From positions 124,001 to 188,000 of the forward strand of contig NZ_JAUQSX010000002.1 of the NCBI RefSeq assembly GCF_030581005.1: a stretch of DNA of 64,000 bases, given 5' to 3'. The stretch is from Hymenobacter mellowenesis (lineage in GTDB: Bacteria > Bacteroidota > Bacteroidia > Cytophagales > Hymenobacteraceae). Both the position numbers and the translations under genes were made by a program. Positions 18,218 to 26,605 of this stretch are shown here, piece after piece (the first letter of the stretch is position 1; the number at the start of each line of letters is the position of its first letter). The notes beneath the pieces are model-generated. The model searched no databases. It saw only the letters and a program-made list of their open reading frames with translations, and was not told the DNA's origin.

Positions 18218-20836
18218 ATGATTCGTTCCTTACGCCCGCTGCTGGCGGCGCTGCTGCTGCCCCTCACGGCCCTGGCCCAAACGCCCAAAACCTACACCTC
18301 CTCCGAAATCCTGCTGGGCCTCAAGAAGCTCAACGTCCTCGGCTCGGTGATGTACCTCGCCGCCCACCCCGACGACGAAAACACCCGCCTCATCGCCTAT
18401 ATGGCCAACGAGCGCCTGCTCGAAACCAGCTACCTGAGCTGCACCCGCGGCGACGGCGGCCAGAACCTCATCGGCCCCGAACTGCGCGAAGGCCTCGGCG
18501 TGATTCGCACGCAGGAGCTGCTCGCGGCCCGGCGCCTCGACGGCGGCCGGCAGTTCTTCACCCGCGCCAACGACTTCGGCTTCTCCAAAACCTCTGACGA
18601 AACCTTTCGCATCTGGGACAAGGAGCAGGTGCTCGCCGACATGGTGTGGGTCATCCGCCAGCGCCGGCCCGACGTGCTCATCACCCGCTTCCCGCCCGAT
18701 GCCCGCGCCGGCCACGGCCATCACCAGGCCAGCGCCATCCTCGCCGCCGAAGCCTTCGACGCCGCCGGCGACCCCAAGCGCTTCCCCGAACAACTCCAGT
18801 ACGTGCAAGCCTGGCAGCCCAAGCGCCTGCTCTGGAACACCGGCAGCTTCTTCGTGAAGCCCGGCGAAAACATGGACGGCTACCTCCGCCTCGATGCCGG
18901 CGGCTACAACCCCCTGCTAGGCCAGAGCTACGGCGAAATCGCAGCCCGCAGCCGCTCCAACCACCGCAGCCAGGGCTTCGGCTCGGCCGCCCAGCGGGGC
19001 GAGGCGCTGGAGTATTTCCAGCCCGTGAAAGGCGACAAAGCCACCAAAGACCTGTTCGAAGGCGTGGACCAGACCTGGAACCGGGTGCCCGGCGGCGCGG
19101 CCGTGGGCAAGCTCATCGAGGAGGTGATTCGCAAGTATGACCCGAGCAACCCCAGCGCCAGCGTGGCGGGGCTACTGAAGGTGCGGGAGGGGATTGAGGA
19201 ATGTATGAAAGAAACTTACAAGTCATTCCAAAGCCAAGAGAAGCCAACTGAAGCTTCTTTTCAGCGAGAAATTGACATGGTGACAAACACGCATTTCTGG
19301 CTTAGAAGCAAATTTGACCAGACCGATGAGTTACTACGCGCATGTTTGGGCCTCCACTTAGAAGCTACCACTTCTGTCGCTTCTGTAGCGCCGGGAGAGA
19401 AAGTTGAAATTTCGACTGAAGCCTTTCAATTGCCTTCATCGAATGTTTTTCCACAGCGAGTCTATTTAACTCCTAGCAGTGGCGATACGGTCAACTATCC
19501 TCCTTTACTGAAAGGAAGCCAATACACTGGTTCAGGCCGAAGTAAACTCAATTTCACAGCTCCAACCACTTTAGCTTCAACCGCGCCTTACTGGTTGCGA
19601 GAGAAACAGACAGTAGGAATGTATCGCGTTGATGAACAATTATTGCGAGGAAAACCAGAGAATGAATCAGCGCTAACTGCTCATTACACTTTCAGGTATC
19701 GGTACACCGTTTCTGATGCCAAGAAACGCGAGAAGGAAATGCAGGGGACAATTGATTACACCGTCCCCGTCCAATACAAGCACACCGACCCCGTGCTGGG
19801 CGAATTATACCAGCCGCTGGCCGTGGTGCCGCCCGTGCTGGTGAACCTGCCGCCCGCCCGTTCCTACGTCTTCGCCGATGCCCAGCCCAAGACCGTGCCC
19901 GTCACGCTGCGGGCCGGGCGCGCCGGGGTGAGCGGCCGCCTGGCCCTGGCCCTGCCCGCCGGCTGGAAGTGCGCGCCCGCCACCGCCGACTTCGCCCTCG
20001 CCGCCAAAGACGAGGAGCTAACCGTGAACTTCCAGGTGCAGCCCCTGGCCGGCGCCGCGCCCGGCCGCGCCGAGCTGCGCGCCACCGCCACCGTGGCCGG
20101 CCAGGCCTACGCCCGCGGCATCCAGAAAATTGAGTACCCGCACATCCCCACGCAGTTCCTCTTCCCCGAAGCCGTGGCCCCGCTGGTGAAGCTCGACCTG
20201 AAGCGGCGCGGCCAGAACGTGGCCTACCTCATGGGCGCCGGCGACGAAGTGCCCGACGCCCTGCGCCAAATCGGCTACAACGTGACCCTGCTCGAACCCA
20301 AAGACCTCAGCGTCGCCCGCCTCAAGGAATTCGACGCCCTGGTCGTGGGCATCCGCGCCTACAACACCGTCGATGCCCTGAAAACCAAGCAGCCCGAAAT
20401 CCTCAAATACATCGAGCAGGGCGGCAACGTGGTGGTGCAATACGTGGTGAACCGCGGCACCGTGCTGCCCGAAATCGGCCCCTACCCAATGACGCTCTCC
20501 TCTGACCGCGTGACCGTGGAAGACGCCCCCGTGACGCTCACGAAGCACCAGCTGCTGGCCGCCCCCAACAAAATCACCGCCGACGATTTCAAAGGCTGGG
20601 TGCAGGAGCAGGGCCTCTATTACCCCTCGAAATGGGACCCGAAATACCAGACCGTTATTTCGAGCAGCGACCCCGGCGAAACGCCCAAGGAAAGCGCCAT
20701 CTTGGTCACGGACTACGGCAAGGGCCACTACATATACACCGGCCTGTCGCTGTTTCGTGAGTTGCCGGCGGGCGTGCCGGGCGCGTACCGCATTATCACG
20801 AACATGATTTCCTACGGGAAGGAACCGGCGCAGTAA
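18218..20836 (+). CDS. PIG-L family deacetylase with C-terminal ThuA-like region
   Basis: An 872-aa secreted protein with a signal peptide ending ALAQ. The N-terminal deacetylase domain carries the zinc-binding AHPDDE (residues 49-54) and the later histidine motif HGHHQAS. PIG-L enzymes remove N-acetyl groups from sugar-linked substrates such as GlcNAc conjugates. After residue 330 a beta-rich linker leads to a region resembling an alpha/beta amidotransferase-like fold (VAYLMGAGDEVPDALRQIGYNV... LVVGIRAYNT). Such long PIG-L proteins are common in Bacteroidota and likely act on polymers or glycans outside the cytoplasm. DNA from about 19195 to 19745 (residues 326-509) is markedly more AT-rich than the rest. 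Confidence 0.9.
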   Translation: MIRSLRPLLAALLLPLTALAQTPKTYTSSEILLGLKKLNVLGSVMYLAAHPDDENTRLIAYMANERLLETSYLSCTRGDGGQNLIGPELREGLGVIRTQELLAARRLDGGRQFFTRANDFGFSKTSDETFRIWDKEQVLADMVWVIRQRRPDVLITRFPPDARAGHGHHQASAILAAEAFDAAGDPKRFPEQLQYVQAWQPKRLLWNTGSFFVKPGENMDGYLRLDAGGYNPLLGQSYGEIAARSRSNHRSQGFGSAAQRGEALEYFQPVKGDKATKDLFEGVDQTWNRVPGGAAVGKLIEEVIRKYDPSNPSASVAGLLKVREGIEECMKETYKSFQSQEKPTEASFQREIDMVTNTHFWLRSKFDQTDELLRACLGLHLEATTSVASVAPGEKVEISTEAFQLPSSNVFPQRVYLTPSSGDTVNYPPLLKGSQYTGSGRSKLNFTAPTTLASTAPYWLREKQTVGMYRVDEQLLRGKPENESALTAHYTFRYRYTVSDAKKREKEMQGTIDYTVPVQYKHTDPVLGELYQPLAVVPPVLVNLPPARSYVFADAQPKTVPVTLRAGRAGVSGRLALALPAGWKCAPATADFALAAKDEELTVNFQVQPLAGAAPGRAELRATATVAGQAYARGIQKIEYPHIPTQFLFPEAVAPLVKLDLKRRGQNVAYLMGAGDEVPDALRQIGYNVTLLEPKDLSVARLKEFDALVVGIRAYNTVDALKTKQPEILKYIEQGGNVVVQYVVNRGTVLPEIGPYPMTLSSDRVTVEDAPVTLTKHQLLAAPNKITADDFKGWVQEQGLYYPSKWDPKYQTVISSSDPGETPKESAILVTDYGKGHYIYTGLSLFRELPAGVPGAYRIITNMISYGKEPAQ

Positions 20837-20842
20837 TGGATT

Positions 20843-20914
20843 GTAGCGTGGACTCTGCGAGTCCGCGCACTGCAGGACGTTCGCCGATGCGCGGACTCGC
20901 AGAGTCCACGCTAC
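20843..20914. repeat. family B inverted repeat, copy 1
   Basis: Perfect 27-bp arms (20843-20869, 20888-20914; core GTAGCGTGGACTC) with an 18-base loop, 7 bases after the PIG-L stop. Arms are identical to copy 2 after the aspartate kinase gene; loops differ. Confidence 0.95.
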
Positions 20915-20920
20915 ATTTCT

Positions 20921-21021
20921 CGTCTTGCCGGGCGCAGCTGGGGCATCTGGCGTGCGGTAGTTACCCCAATCGTTTGAGGAACTGCCGCGCGCCAGATGCC
21001 TCGGCTGCGCTCGGCATGACG
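20921..21021. repeat. family A inverted repeat, diverged copy
   Basis: Arms 20921-20962 and 20980-21021 (42 bases each) pair along their whole length. Of six differences from perfect complementarity, five are G-U pairs when read as + strand RNA. It lies between PIG-L and the aspartate kinase gene, directly after family B copy 1. Confidence 0.85.
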
Positions 21022-21047
21022 TTCTTTTGTTTTCTGATTACCTTTTC

Positions 21048-21065
21048 AGGCCTGCGGGCCTTTTT
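21048..21065 (+). terminator. short terminator-like hairpin before the aspartate kinase
   Basis: AGGCC-TGCG-GGCCT followed by a run of T, 9 bases before the GTG start of the next gene. It may terminate transcripts from PIG-L or attenuate the kinase gene; the stem is only 5 bp. Confidence 0.4.
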
Positions 21066-21073
21066 ACATACCC

Positions 21074-22450
21074 GTGCTCACAGTTGAAAAAATCGGCGGC
21101 ACCTCGATGACCGCCTTCGCCGACGTCCTCGACAACATCATCTTCCACAAGCGCGAAGGCGCGGCCCTCTACAACCGCGTATTCGTGGTATCGGCCTACG
21201 CCAACGTCACCAACTGGCTGCTCGAAAACAAGAAAACCGGCGAGCCCGGCGTCTACCACCGCATCACTCAGCACCAGGAGTTTCGCTCGGCGCTGCAGCT
21301 GGTGGCGGAGAAGCTGAAGGAGCTGAACAAGGACTACGAGCCGCTGGGATTGAACCTGGCCGTGGCCGATACCTTCATTCAGCACCGCATCGACCAGGCC
21401 CAGACCTACCTCGACAGCCTCGTGAACGTGCTGGCCTCGGGCTACGTCAACAGCGCCAATATCCTGCAGGCGGCCCGCGAAATCCTGGCTTCGATAGGGG
21501 AGGCGCACTCGGCCTTCAACTCGGTTAATATTCTGCAAAGCAAAGGATTGCACGCTACGCTGGTTGACCTCAGTGGCTTCGATGAAGCCCAGGCCCTGAC
21601 CATTGATGAGCGCATCCGTCAGGCTTTTGCCGACATCGATTTCCTGAAAACCATCTGCATCGCCACCGGCTACACCAAGGGCACAGAGGGCATCATGCGC
21701 GAGTTCGACCGCGGTTATTCCGAAGTCACGTTCAGCAAGATTGCCGTGGCCGTGCACCCGCAGGAGGCCATCATTCACAAGGAATACCACCTCAGCTCGG
21801 CCGACCCCAACCTGGTGGGCGTGGACCAGGTGCGGCCCATCGGCTTCACCAACTACGACGTGGCCGACCAGCTGGCCGACGTGGGCATGGAGGCCATTCA
21901 CCCCAAGGCCTCGAAGCCGCTGGAGATAAACGCCATCAACCTGCGCATCAAAAACACCTTCGAGCCCGACCACCCCGGTACGCTCATCACCCGCGATTTT
22001 GTGTCGAAGGAGAAGCACATCGAAGTCATCACCGGCACCGACAAAGTCACCATCATCGACATTCACGACCCGCTGATGGTGGGTGCCGCCGGGTTCGACC
22101 TGCACCTGATGCAGGTGTTTTTCGACCTCGGGGTGAGCTACATCTTCAAGGCCACCAGCGCCAACAGCATCACGCTGCTCATTTGGGAGAAGGACCTCAA
22201 GCCCCAGCTCATGGCCGCCCTCGAAGCCAAGTACGAGAACGTGACCGTGCAAACCGCCGCCCTGGTCTGCCTCATTGGCTCCAACATCGACGAGCCCGGC
22301 CTGCTGGCCCGCGCCGCCAAGGCCCTGGCCGATGCCGGCATCAACATCCGCAGCGCGGGCTTCGCCTTGCGCAAGGTGAACATCCAGTTCATCGTGGGCC
22401 GCGAAGACTACCAAACGGCCATCGTGGCCCTGAACCAGGAGCTGGGCTAG
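21074..22450 (+). CDS. aspartate kinase, Ask_Ect-like
   Basis: Phosphorylates aspartate to aspartyl-4-phosphate, the first step to lysine, threonine, methionine and isoleucine. At 458 aa, it begins VEKIGGTSMTAFADVLDN and continues FVVSAYANVTNWLLE and KKTGEPGVYHRI, wording typical of the subfamily often found with ectoine genes rather than of E. coli LysC. Two ACT-type regulatory modules occupy the C-terminus (about 310-458; for example ALVCLIGSNIDEPGLLARAAKALADAGINI), so feedback control is likely. Start is GTG at 21074, with no better ATG. No ectABC genes are in the window. Family B inverted repeats with identical arms lie on both sides of the gene. Confidence 0.88.
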   Translation: MLTVEKIGGTSMTAFADVLDNIIFHKREGAALYNRVFVVSAYANVTNWLLENKKTGEPGVYHRITQHQEFRSALQLVAEKLKELNKDYEPLGLNLAVADTFIQHRIDQAQTYLDSLVNVLASGYVNSANILQAAREILASIGEAHSAFNSVNILQSKGLHATLVDLSGFDEAQALTIDERIRQAFADIDFLKTICIATGYTKGTEGIMREFDRGYSEVTFSKIAVAVHPQEAIIHKEYHLSSADPNLVGVDQVRPIGFTNYDVADQLADVGMEAIHPKASKPLEINAINLRIKNTFEPDHPGTLITRDFVSKEKHIEVITGTDKVTIIDIHDPLMVGAAGFDLHLMQVFFDLGVSYIFKATSANSITLLIWEKDLKPQLMAALEAKYENVTVQTAALVCLIGSNIDEPGLLARAAKALADAGINIRSAGFALRKVNIQFIVGREDYQTAIVALNQELG

Positions 22451-22452
22451 CC

Positions 22453-22522
22453 GTAGCGTGGACTCTGCGAGTCCGCGCACCCAATGTTCCATGCCTGCGC
22501 GGACTCGCAGAGTCCACGCTAC
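22453..22522. repeat. family B inverted repeat, copy 2
   Basis: Perfect 27-bp arms (22453-22479, 22496-22522) identical to those of copy 1, with an unrelated 16-base loop. It starts 3 bases after the aspartate kinase stop and ends 9 bases before the PAP2 start. Confidence 0.95.
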
Positions 22523-22531
22523 ATTCGCTCC

Positions 22532-23176
22532 ATGACGCTTCGCCAGTTTCTCCTGTTCACGGCCCTCACGCTGCCCGCCTGCGCGCTACTCATCCTATTC
22601 CTCGACCAGCCGATTACCCTGTTCATTCATCGCCACACCGGCTGGGCCGAGCCGTTCTTTTCGGCCTACACCGCCGCGGCTGATAATGCTTACGAGGCGT
22701 CGATGTACACCCATGTATTGGGTCTGCCAGTGCTGTGGATGGGACTTTTGGGGCTTTTTGTGCTGGGACGCTGGGTGCTGAAGCGCCGCTGGGGCACGCT
22801 GGCGCTCATCGTGCTGCTCACCCACATTGCCAGCCAGGGCACCTCCAACGTGCTGAAGGGCACCGTGCATCGGCTGCGGCCGGAGGTGCTATTCAGTGGC
22901 GGATACCCGGGCACCGGGCTCTGGGCCGTCGGCCCGCACAACGACTCGTTCCCTTCGACGCATACCGCTATTTATTTCAGCCTGTTCTGGCCGCTGGCGC
23001 TGGCGTTCCCGCGCTGGCGCGTGCCGCTGCTGGTGCTGCCCGGCATCATCATGCTGGGGCGGCTGGTCATGGGCGCGCACTATCCGTCCGACGTGTGGTT
23101 TTCGGCTTGGCTGGTGGTGGCCTACACCTTCCTGTTTAGCTTGCTGGATAAGCCGCGCGGTATCAGGGGGGGGTAA
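22532..23176 (+). CDS. PAP2 family phosphatase
   Basis: A 214-aa membrane phosphatase of the PAP2 superfamily, which removes phosphate from lipid phosphates such as phosphatidate or undecaprenyl pyrophosphate. The three signatures are present: KGTVHRLRP, FPSTHTAIYF (in place of PSGH) and GRLVMGAHYPSD with the catalytic histidine. About six membrane segments, with the active site expected on the periplasmic side. The start MTLRQFLLF at 22532 is chosen because an upstream in-frame ATG (22484) lies inside the inverted repeat and would add residues encoded by that repeat. The substrate is not predictable. Confidence 0.9.
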   Translation: MTLRQFLLFTALTLPACALLILFLDQPITLFIHRHTGWAEPFFSAYTAAADNAYEASMYTHVLGLPVLWMGLLGLFVLGRWVLKRRWGTLALIVLLTHIASQGTSNVLKGTVHRLRPEVLFSGGYPGTGLWAVGPHNDSFPSTHTAIYFSLFWPLALAFPRWRVPLLVLPGIIMLGRLVMGAHYPSDVWFSAWLVVAYTFLFSLLDKPRGIRGG

Positions 23177-23273
23177 AGACGCGCCACTTCGCGTCTTGCC
23201 GTTGAACGATACTGTTCGGACGCGCCCGCTTTTCCCGAACGGTGCGGTTCCGAAGACGCGAAGTGGCGCGTCT
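23177..23273. repeat. family C inverted repeat
   Basis: Perfect 21-bp arms (23177-23197 and 23253-23273; core GACGCGCCACTTCGCGTC), starting immediately after the PAP2 stop, with a 55-base spacer that contains a further GAACG/CGTTC-like fold. Confidence 0.93.
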
Positions 23274-23338
23274 CTACAACCCCAATTACCCAATACCGTT
23301 CAGCCCCCAACCGGCCCGCGCCAGGCTTTCGCTTTTGC

Positions 23339-24226
23339 ATGAGAAAATTACCCTTCGCCACTTCGCTGGCGCTGATAATGCTGCTGGCCCTGGCCGGCTG
23401 CACCGCCACCAAGCCCGTGGCCAATCCCAAACTGGTGGTGCTGGGCCACGCCGGCTCCGGCTTTTATACCCCCATCAGCCCCTTCAATTACCGGCCGCCG
23501 AGCAGCTGGCGCGGCATCCGGCGCGCCCTGCTGCGCGGGGCTGATGGCGTCGAAATCGACCTCCAAATGAGCCGCGACAGCGTGGTGATGCTCTACCACG
23601 ACCAGAAAATGGAGGACGGCAGTACCGCCTTGGGCTGCATCAGCCAGCGCACGGCGGCCGAAATCACGCAGGCCCGCTACCGCGGCGGCTTCCCCTACGA
23701 CCTCATCCAGAAGGAGCGCCCCATCAGCTTCGACACGCTGCTGGCCCGCCTCAACCGCCGCCCCAGTTTCCCCTACATCCACCTCGACCTGCACGAGGAC
23801 GACCAGTGCCTGCCCGCCGGCCACCAGCACGACCGCACCCCGCTGCTCGTCCGTCAGATTGCCCGCTGCCTGGCCCGCTACCACGTGCCGCCCGCCAACG
23901 TCCTCTTCATCACCCAGGAAGGCCCTACCATCGGGCTGGCCCGCGCCGCCATGCCCGGCGTGCGCATCGGTCTCGAAATCGCCTCTGATGAGTTCGCCAC
24001 CGGCCTGCAGGTAGCCAAAACGCAGAAAGTCCATACTGTGGTGCTCGACGCCGACCGCGTGACGCCCGAGCAAAGCGCGCAGGCACACGCCGCCGGCCTC
24101 ACGGTAGTCGTCTTCGGCGGCCGCTCGCCCAAGGACCTGCGCCGCGTGCTCGCCACTCAGCCCGATGAGATTGAGGTCGATAACGTGAAGCGCCTGCTCA
24201 TCATGCAGGGCCGGGGGCCGAAGTAG
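23339..24226 (+). CDS. glycerophosphodiester phosphodiesterase family lipoprotein
   Basis: A 295-aa GDPD-family protein that would hydrolyse glycerophosphodiesters to glycerol-3-phosphate and an alcohol. The lipoprotein signal MRKLPFATSLALIMLLALAGC gives Cys21. The catalytic pocket is recognisable: GHAGSG (usual H-R-G has become H-A-G), GADGVEIDLQMSRDSVVMLYHD with the metal-binding Glu-x-Asp and the second catalytic His. The barrel continues to VVFGGRSPKDLRRVLATQPDEIEVDN. The Arg after the first His is replaced by Ala, which may change substrate or reduce activity. Single gene, flanked by inverted repeats C and A. Confidence 0.85.
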   Translation: MRKLPFATSLALIMLLALAGCTATKPVANPKLVVLGHAGSGFYTPISPFNYRPPSSWRGIRRALLRGADGVEIDLQMSRDSVVMLYHDQKMEDGSTALGCISQRTAAEITQARYRGGFPYDLIQKERPISFDTLLARLNRRPSFPYIHLDLHEDDQCLPAGHQHDRTPLLVRQIARCLARYHVPPANVLFITQEGPTIGLARAAMPGVRIGLEIASDEFATGLQVAKTQKVHTVVLDADRVTPEQSAQAHAAGLTVVVFGGRSPKDLRRVLATQPDEIEVDNVKRLLIMQGRGPK

Positions 24227-24265
24227 GAAAGGGGGAATAGAGTGGGAGGTAGGACAAAAAGAGAA

Positions 24266-24365
24266 CGTCATGCTGAGCGCAGCCGAAGCATCTCTACCGC
24301 GTGAGTAATTCAATCGACAGGATTTACTTACGCAGTAAAGATGCTTCGCTGCGCTCTGCATGACG
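24266..24365. repeat. family A inverted repeat
   Basis: Arms 24266-24308 and 24324-24365 (core CGTCATGCTGAGCGCAGC...GAAGCATCT) pair with one bulge and a few mismatches. It lies after the GDPD gene and before the CocE/NonD gene. Confidence 0.9.
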
Positions 24366-24455
24366 GCCTTTTAGCCAGAGCAGGCCGTCCGGCTGCAAAG
24401 CATTAATTTGAACTTCTACCTTTACCGCCACTCTCCCACTCAAATCTTACGCAGC

Positions 24456-26393
24456 ATGAAATCCCTTTTACTGTTTGCGGTGGTGCTTGGCGCCGCGGCA
24501 ACCCACGCCCAGGCCCAGCAGGTAGGAGCTCCGTACCCGGTGTGGTCCGATGTTGATAAGGCCCGCTACGCCACCATCATAGCCGATACTTCCTACATCA
24601 AGGAGCATTATAAAAAGTCGGAGTTTCAGGTTCCGATGCGTGATGGGGTGAAGCTCTATACCATCGTGTACGCGCCCAATGACGCCGACAAGGTGCGCTA
24701 CCCCATCATGCTGAACCGCACGCCCTACGCAATCGGGCCCTATAAGTCGGCCCGGATGAAGCTGAACCTCGGCCCCAGCACCGAGATGATGCACGAGGGC
24801 TACATTTTCGTGTACCAGGACGTGCGCGGGCGCTACATGAGCGAGGGCACCTTCATCGACGTGCGCCCCGAAAAGGAGGTGCATAAGAGCAAAACCGACG
24901 TGGACGAAGGCACCGACACCTTCGACACCATCGAGTGGCTGCTCAAGAACAAGCAGGCCCCCAAAAACAACGGCCGCGTGGGCCAGTGGGGCATCAGCTA
25001 CCCCGGCTACTACACCGCCACCGGCCTGCTGGCCCGCCACCCGGCCCTGAAAGCCGCCTCGCCCCAGGCGCCCATCGCCGACTGGTTTTGGGACGATTTC
25101 CACCACAACGGTGCGTTTTTCCTGCCCCACGCCTTCAATTTCCTGGCCTCGTTCGGCCTGCCCCGGCCGCAGCCCACACCCACCGGCAACCCCGCCTTCA
25201 AGCATGGTACGCCCGACGGCTACGATTTCTTTATGAAGATGGGCCCGCTGAAAAACGCCGATGCCCGCTACTACAAGGGCCAGGTGGGCTTCTGGAACGA
25301 CCTGGTAGAGCACCCCAACTACGACGAGTTCTGGCAGGCCCGCGACCTGCGCCCCCACCTCAAAAACCTGCAGCCTGGCACGGCCGTGCTCACCGTGGGC
25401 GGCTTCAACGACGCCGAGGACTTATTCGGCGCTCTGCACATCTACAGCGCCATTGAAAAACAGAATCCCGGCCTGCGCAACAGCCTCGTGATGGGCCCCT
25501 GGGTGCACGGCGGCTGGGCGCGCGGCCCGGGCGAAATCGTGGGCAACGTGGCCTACGGCGCGGCGCCCTCGCTCTATTACCAGAAAGACATCGAAGCCCC
25601 GTTTTTCAAGGCCTACCTGAAAGACGGCAAGCCCGCCAACCTGCCCGAAGCCACCGTGTTTGAGAGCGGCACCAACCAGTGGCGCACCTTCGACGCCTGG
25701 CCGCCCAAAGCCGCGCAGGATAAGATGCTTTATTTCCAGCCCAACGGCAAAATCAGCTTCGAAAAGCCCACCAGCGGCACCGAATTCGACCAGTTTGTAA
25801 GCGACCCGGCTCACCCCGTGCCCTTCTCCGAAGCCACCACCACGGGCATGACCCGCGAGTACATGACCGACGACCAGCGCTTCGCCAGCCGCCGCCCCGA
25901 CGTGCTCACCTACCAAACCGACGTCCTCACCGCCCCGCTCACCCTGGCCGGCCCCATCGAGGCGCTGTTACAAGTGGCCACCACCGGCACCGATGCCGAC
26001 TGGGTGGTGAAAATCATCGACGTGTACCCCGACAATACCCCCGACAACCCACGCGTCAACCCCAGCGTGCACCTCGGCGGCTACCAGCAAATGGTGCGCT
26101 CCGAGGTCATGCGCGCCCGTTTCCGCAACAGCTTCTCCAAACCGGAGCCCTTCACGCCCGGCCAAATCACCGCCGTGCCCTTCACTGTGCAGGACCTCAT
26201 GCACACCTTCCAGCCCGGCCACCGCCTCATGGTGCAGGTGCAAAGCACCTGGTTCCCGCTGGTAGATAGGAACCCGCAGAAGTATGTGGATAACATCTAC
26301 AAAGCTGACGAGGCCGATTTCCAGGCCGCCACGCACCGGCTGTATCACTCGGCAGCCAATGCCTCGCAGCTGGCGGTGAAGGTGTTGCCGTAG
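24456..26393 (+). CDS. CocE/NonD family hydrolase
   Basis: A 645-aa secreted alpha/beta hydrolase of the CocE/NonD (X-Pro dipeptidyl-peptidase S15-like) family. Starting at 24456 (MKSLLLFAVVLG) gives a signal peptide ending AQAQ; the 16 residues before it in frame are not signal-like. The nucleophile serine is in GQWGISYPGYYTA, the acid probably in GGFNDAEDLFG and the histidine in GPWVHGGWARG, all in the expected order. The C-terminal third is the beta-jelly-roll XPD_C domain (VQVQSTWFPLVDRNP). These enzymes cleave esters, acylated beta-lactam side chains or Xaa-Pro peptides; which applies here is unknown. Confidence 0.93.
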   Translation: MKSLLLFAVVLGAAATHAQAQQVGAPYPVWSDVDKARYATIIADTSYIKEHYKKSEFQVPMRDGVKLYTIVYAPNDADKVRYPIMLNRTPYAIGPYKSARMKLNLGPSTEMMHEGYIFVYQDVRGRYMSEGTFIDVRPEKEVHKSKTDVDEGTDTFDTIEWLLKNKQAPKNNGRVGQWGISYPGYYTATGLLARHPALKAASPQAPIADWFWDDFHHNGAFFLPHAFNFLASFGLPRPQPTPTGNPAFKHGTPDGYDFFMKMGPLKNADARYYKGQVGFWNDLVEHPNYDEFWQARDLRPHLKNLQPGTAVLTVGGFNDAEDLFGALHIYSAIEKQNPGLRNSLVMGPWVHGGWARGPGEIVGNVAYGAAPSLYYQKDIEAPFFKAYLKDGKPANLPEATVFESGTNQWRTFDAWPPKAAQDKMLYFQPNGKISFEKPTSGTEFDQFVSDPAHPVPFSEATTTGMTREYMTDDQRFASRRPDVLTYQTDVLTAPLTLAGPIEALLQVATTGTDADWVVKIIDVYPDNTPDNPRVNPSVHLGGYQQMVRSEVMRARFRNSFSKPEPFTPGQITAVPFTVQDLMHTFQPGHRLMVQVQSTWFPLVDRNPQKYVDNIYKADEADFQAATHRLYHSAANASQLAVKVLP

Positions 26394-26415
26394 CAAATAC
26401 TGGCGGCGCGCCCGG

Positions 26416-26582
26416 GGAAACCTCACCCCCAGCCCCTCTCCCGCGGAGAGGGGAGCCACGGCGGGGTGGACGCCAGACTACATCCCAAAAAGAAAGCCCC
26501 GATTCCGTCAGGAATCGGGGCTTTTTCATAAAATTCGTCAGGCTCCCCTCTCTTTTGGATAGGGGCTGGGGGTGAGGTTTCC
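26416..26582. repeat. family D inverted repeat enclosing a terminator
   Basis: 42-base arms at 26416-26457 and 26541-26582 (GGAAACCTCACCCCC...) pair with a few mismatches in the inner part, around the terminator at 26493-26524. It lies between convergent genes, the same arrangement as at 15210-15400. Confidence 0.9.
26493..26526. terminator. bidirectional terminator hairpin
   Basis: Perfect 14-bp stem (26493-26506, 26511-26524) with a 4-base loop, flanked by A-rich and T-rich runs, between the convergent CocE/NonD and DUF2911 genes. Confidence 0.9.
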
Positions 26583-26605
26583 CCAGGCGTGCCGTTCGGG
26601 CTGAA

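Noticed and set aside
20843-22522. Family B pair as ends of an insertion sequence carrying the aspartate kinase
   Set aside because: No transposase lies between, each end is itself a complete hairpin, and no target-site duplication is visible.
22484-22531. Upstream ATG for the PAP2 gene
   Set aside because: It would translate through the family B inverted repeat; MTLRQFLLF at 22532 begins a proper membrane protein.
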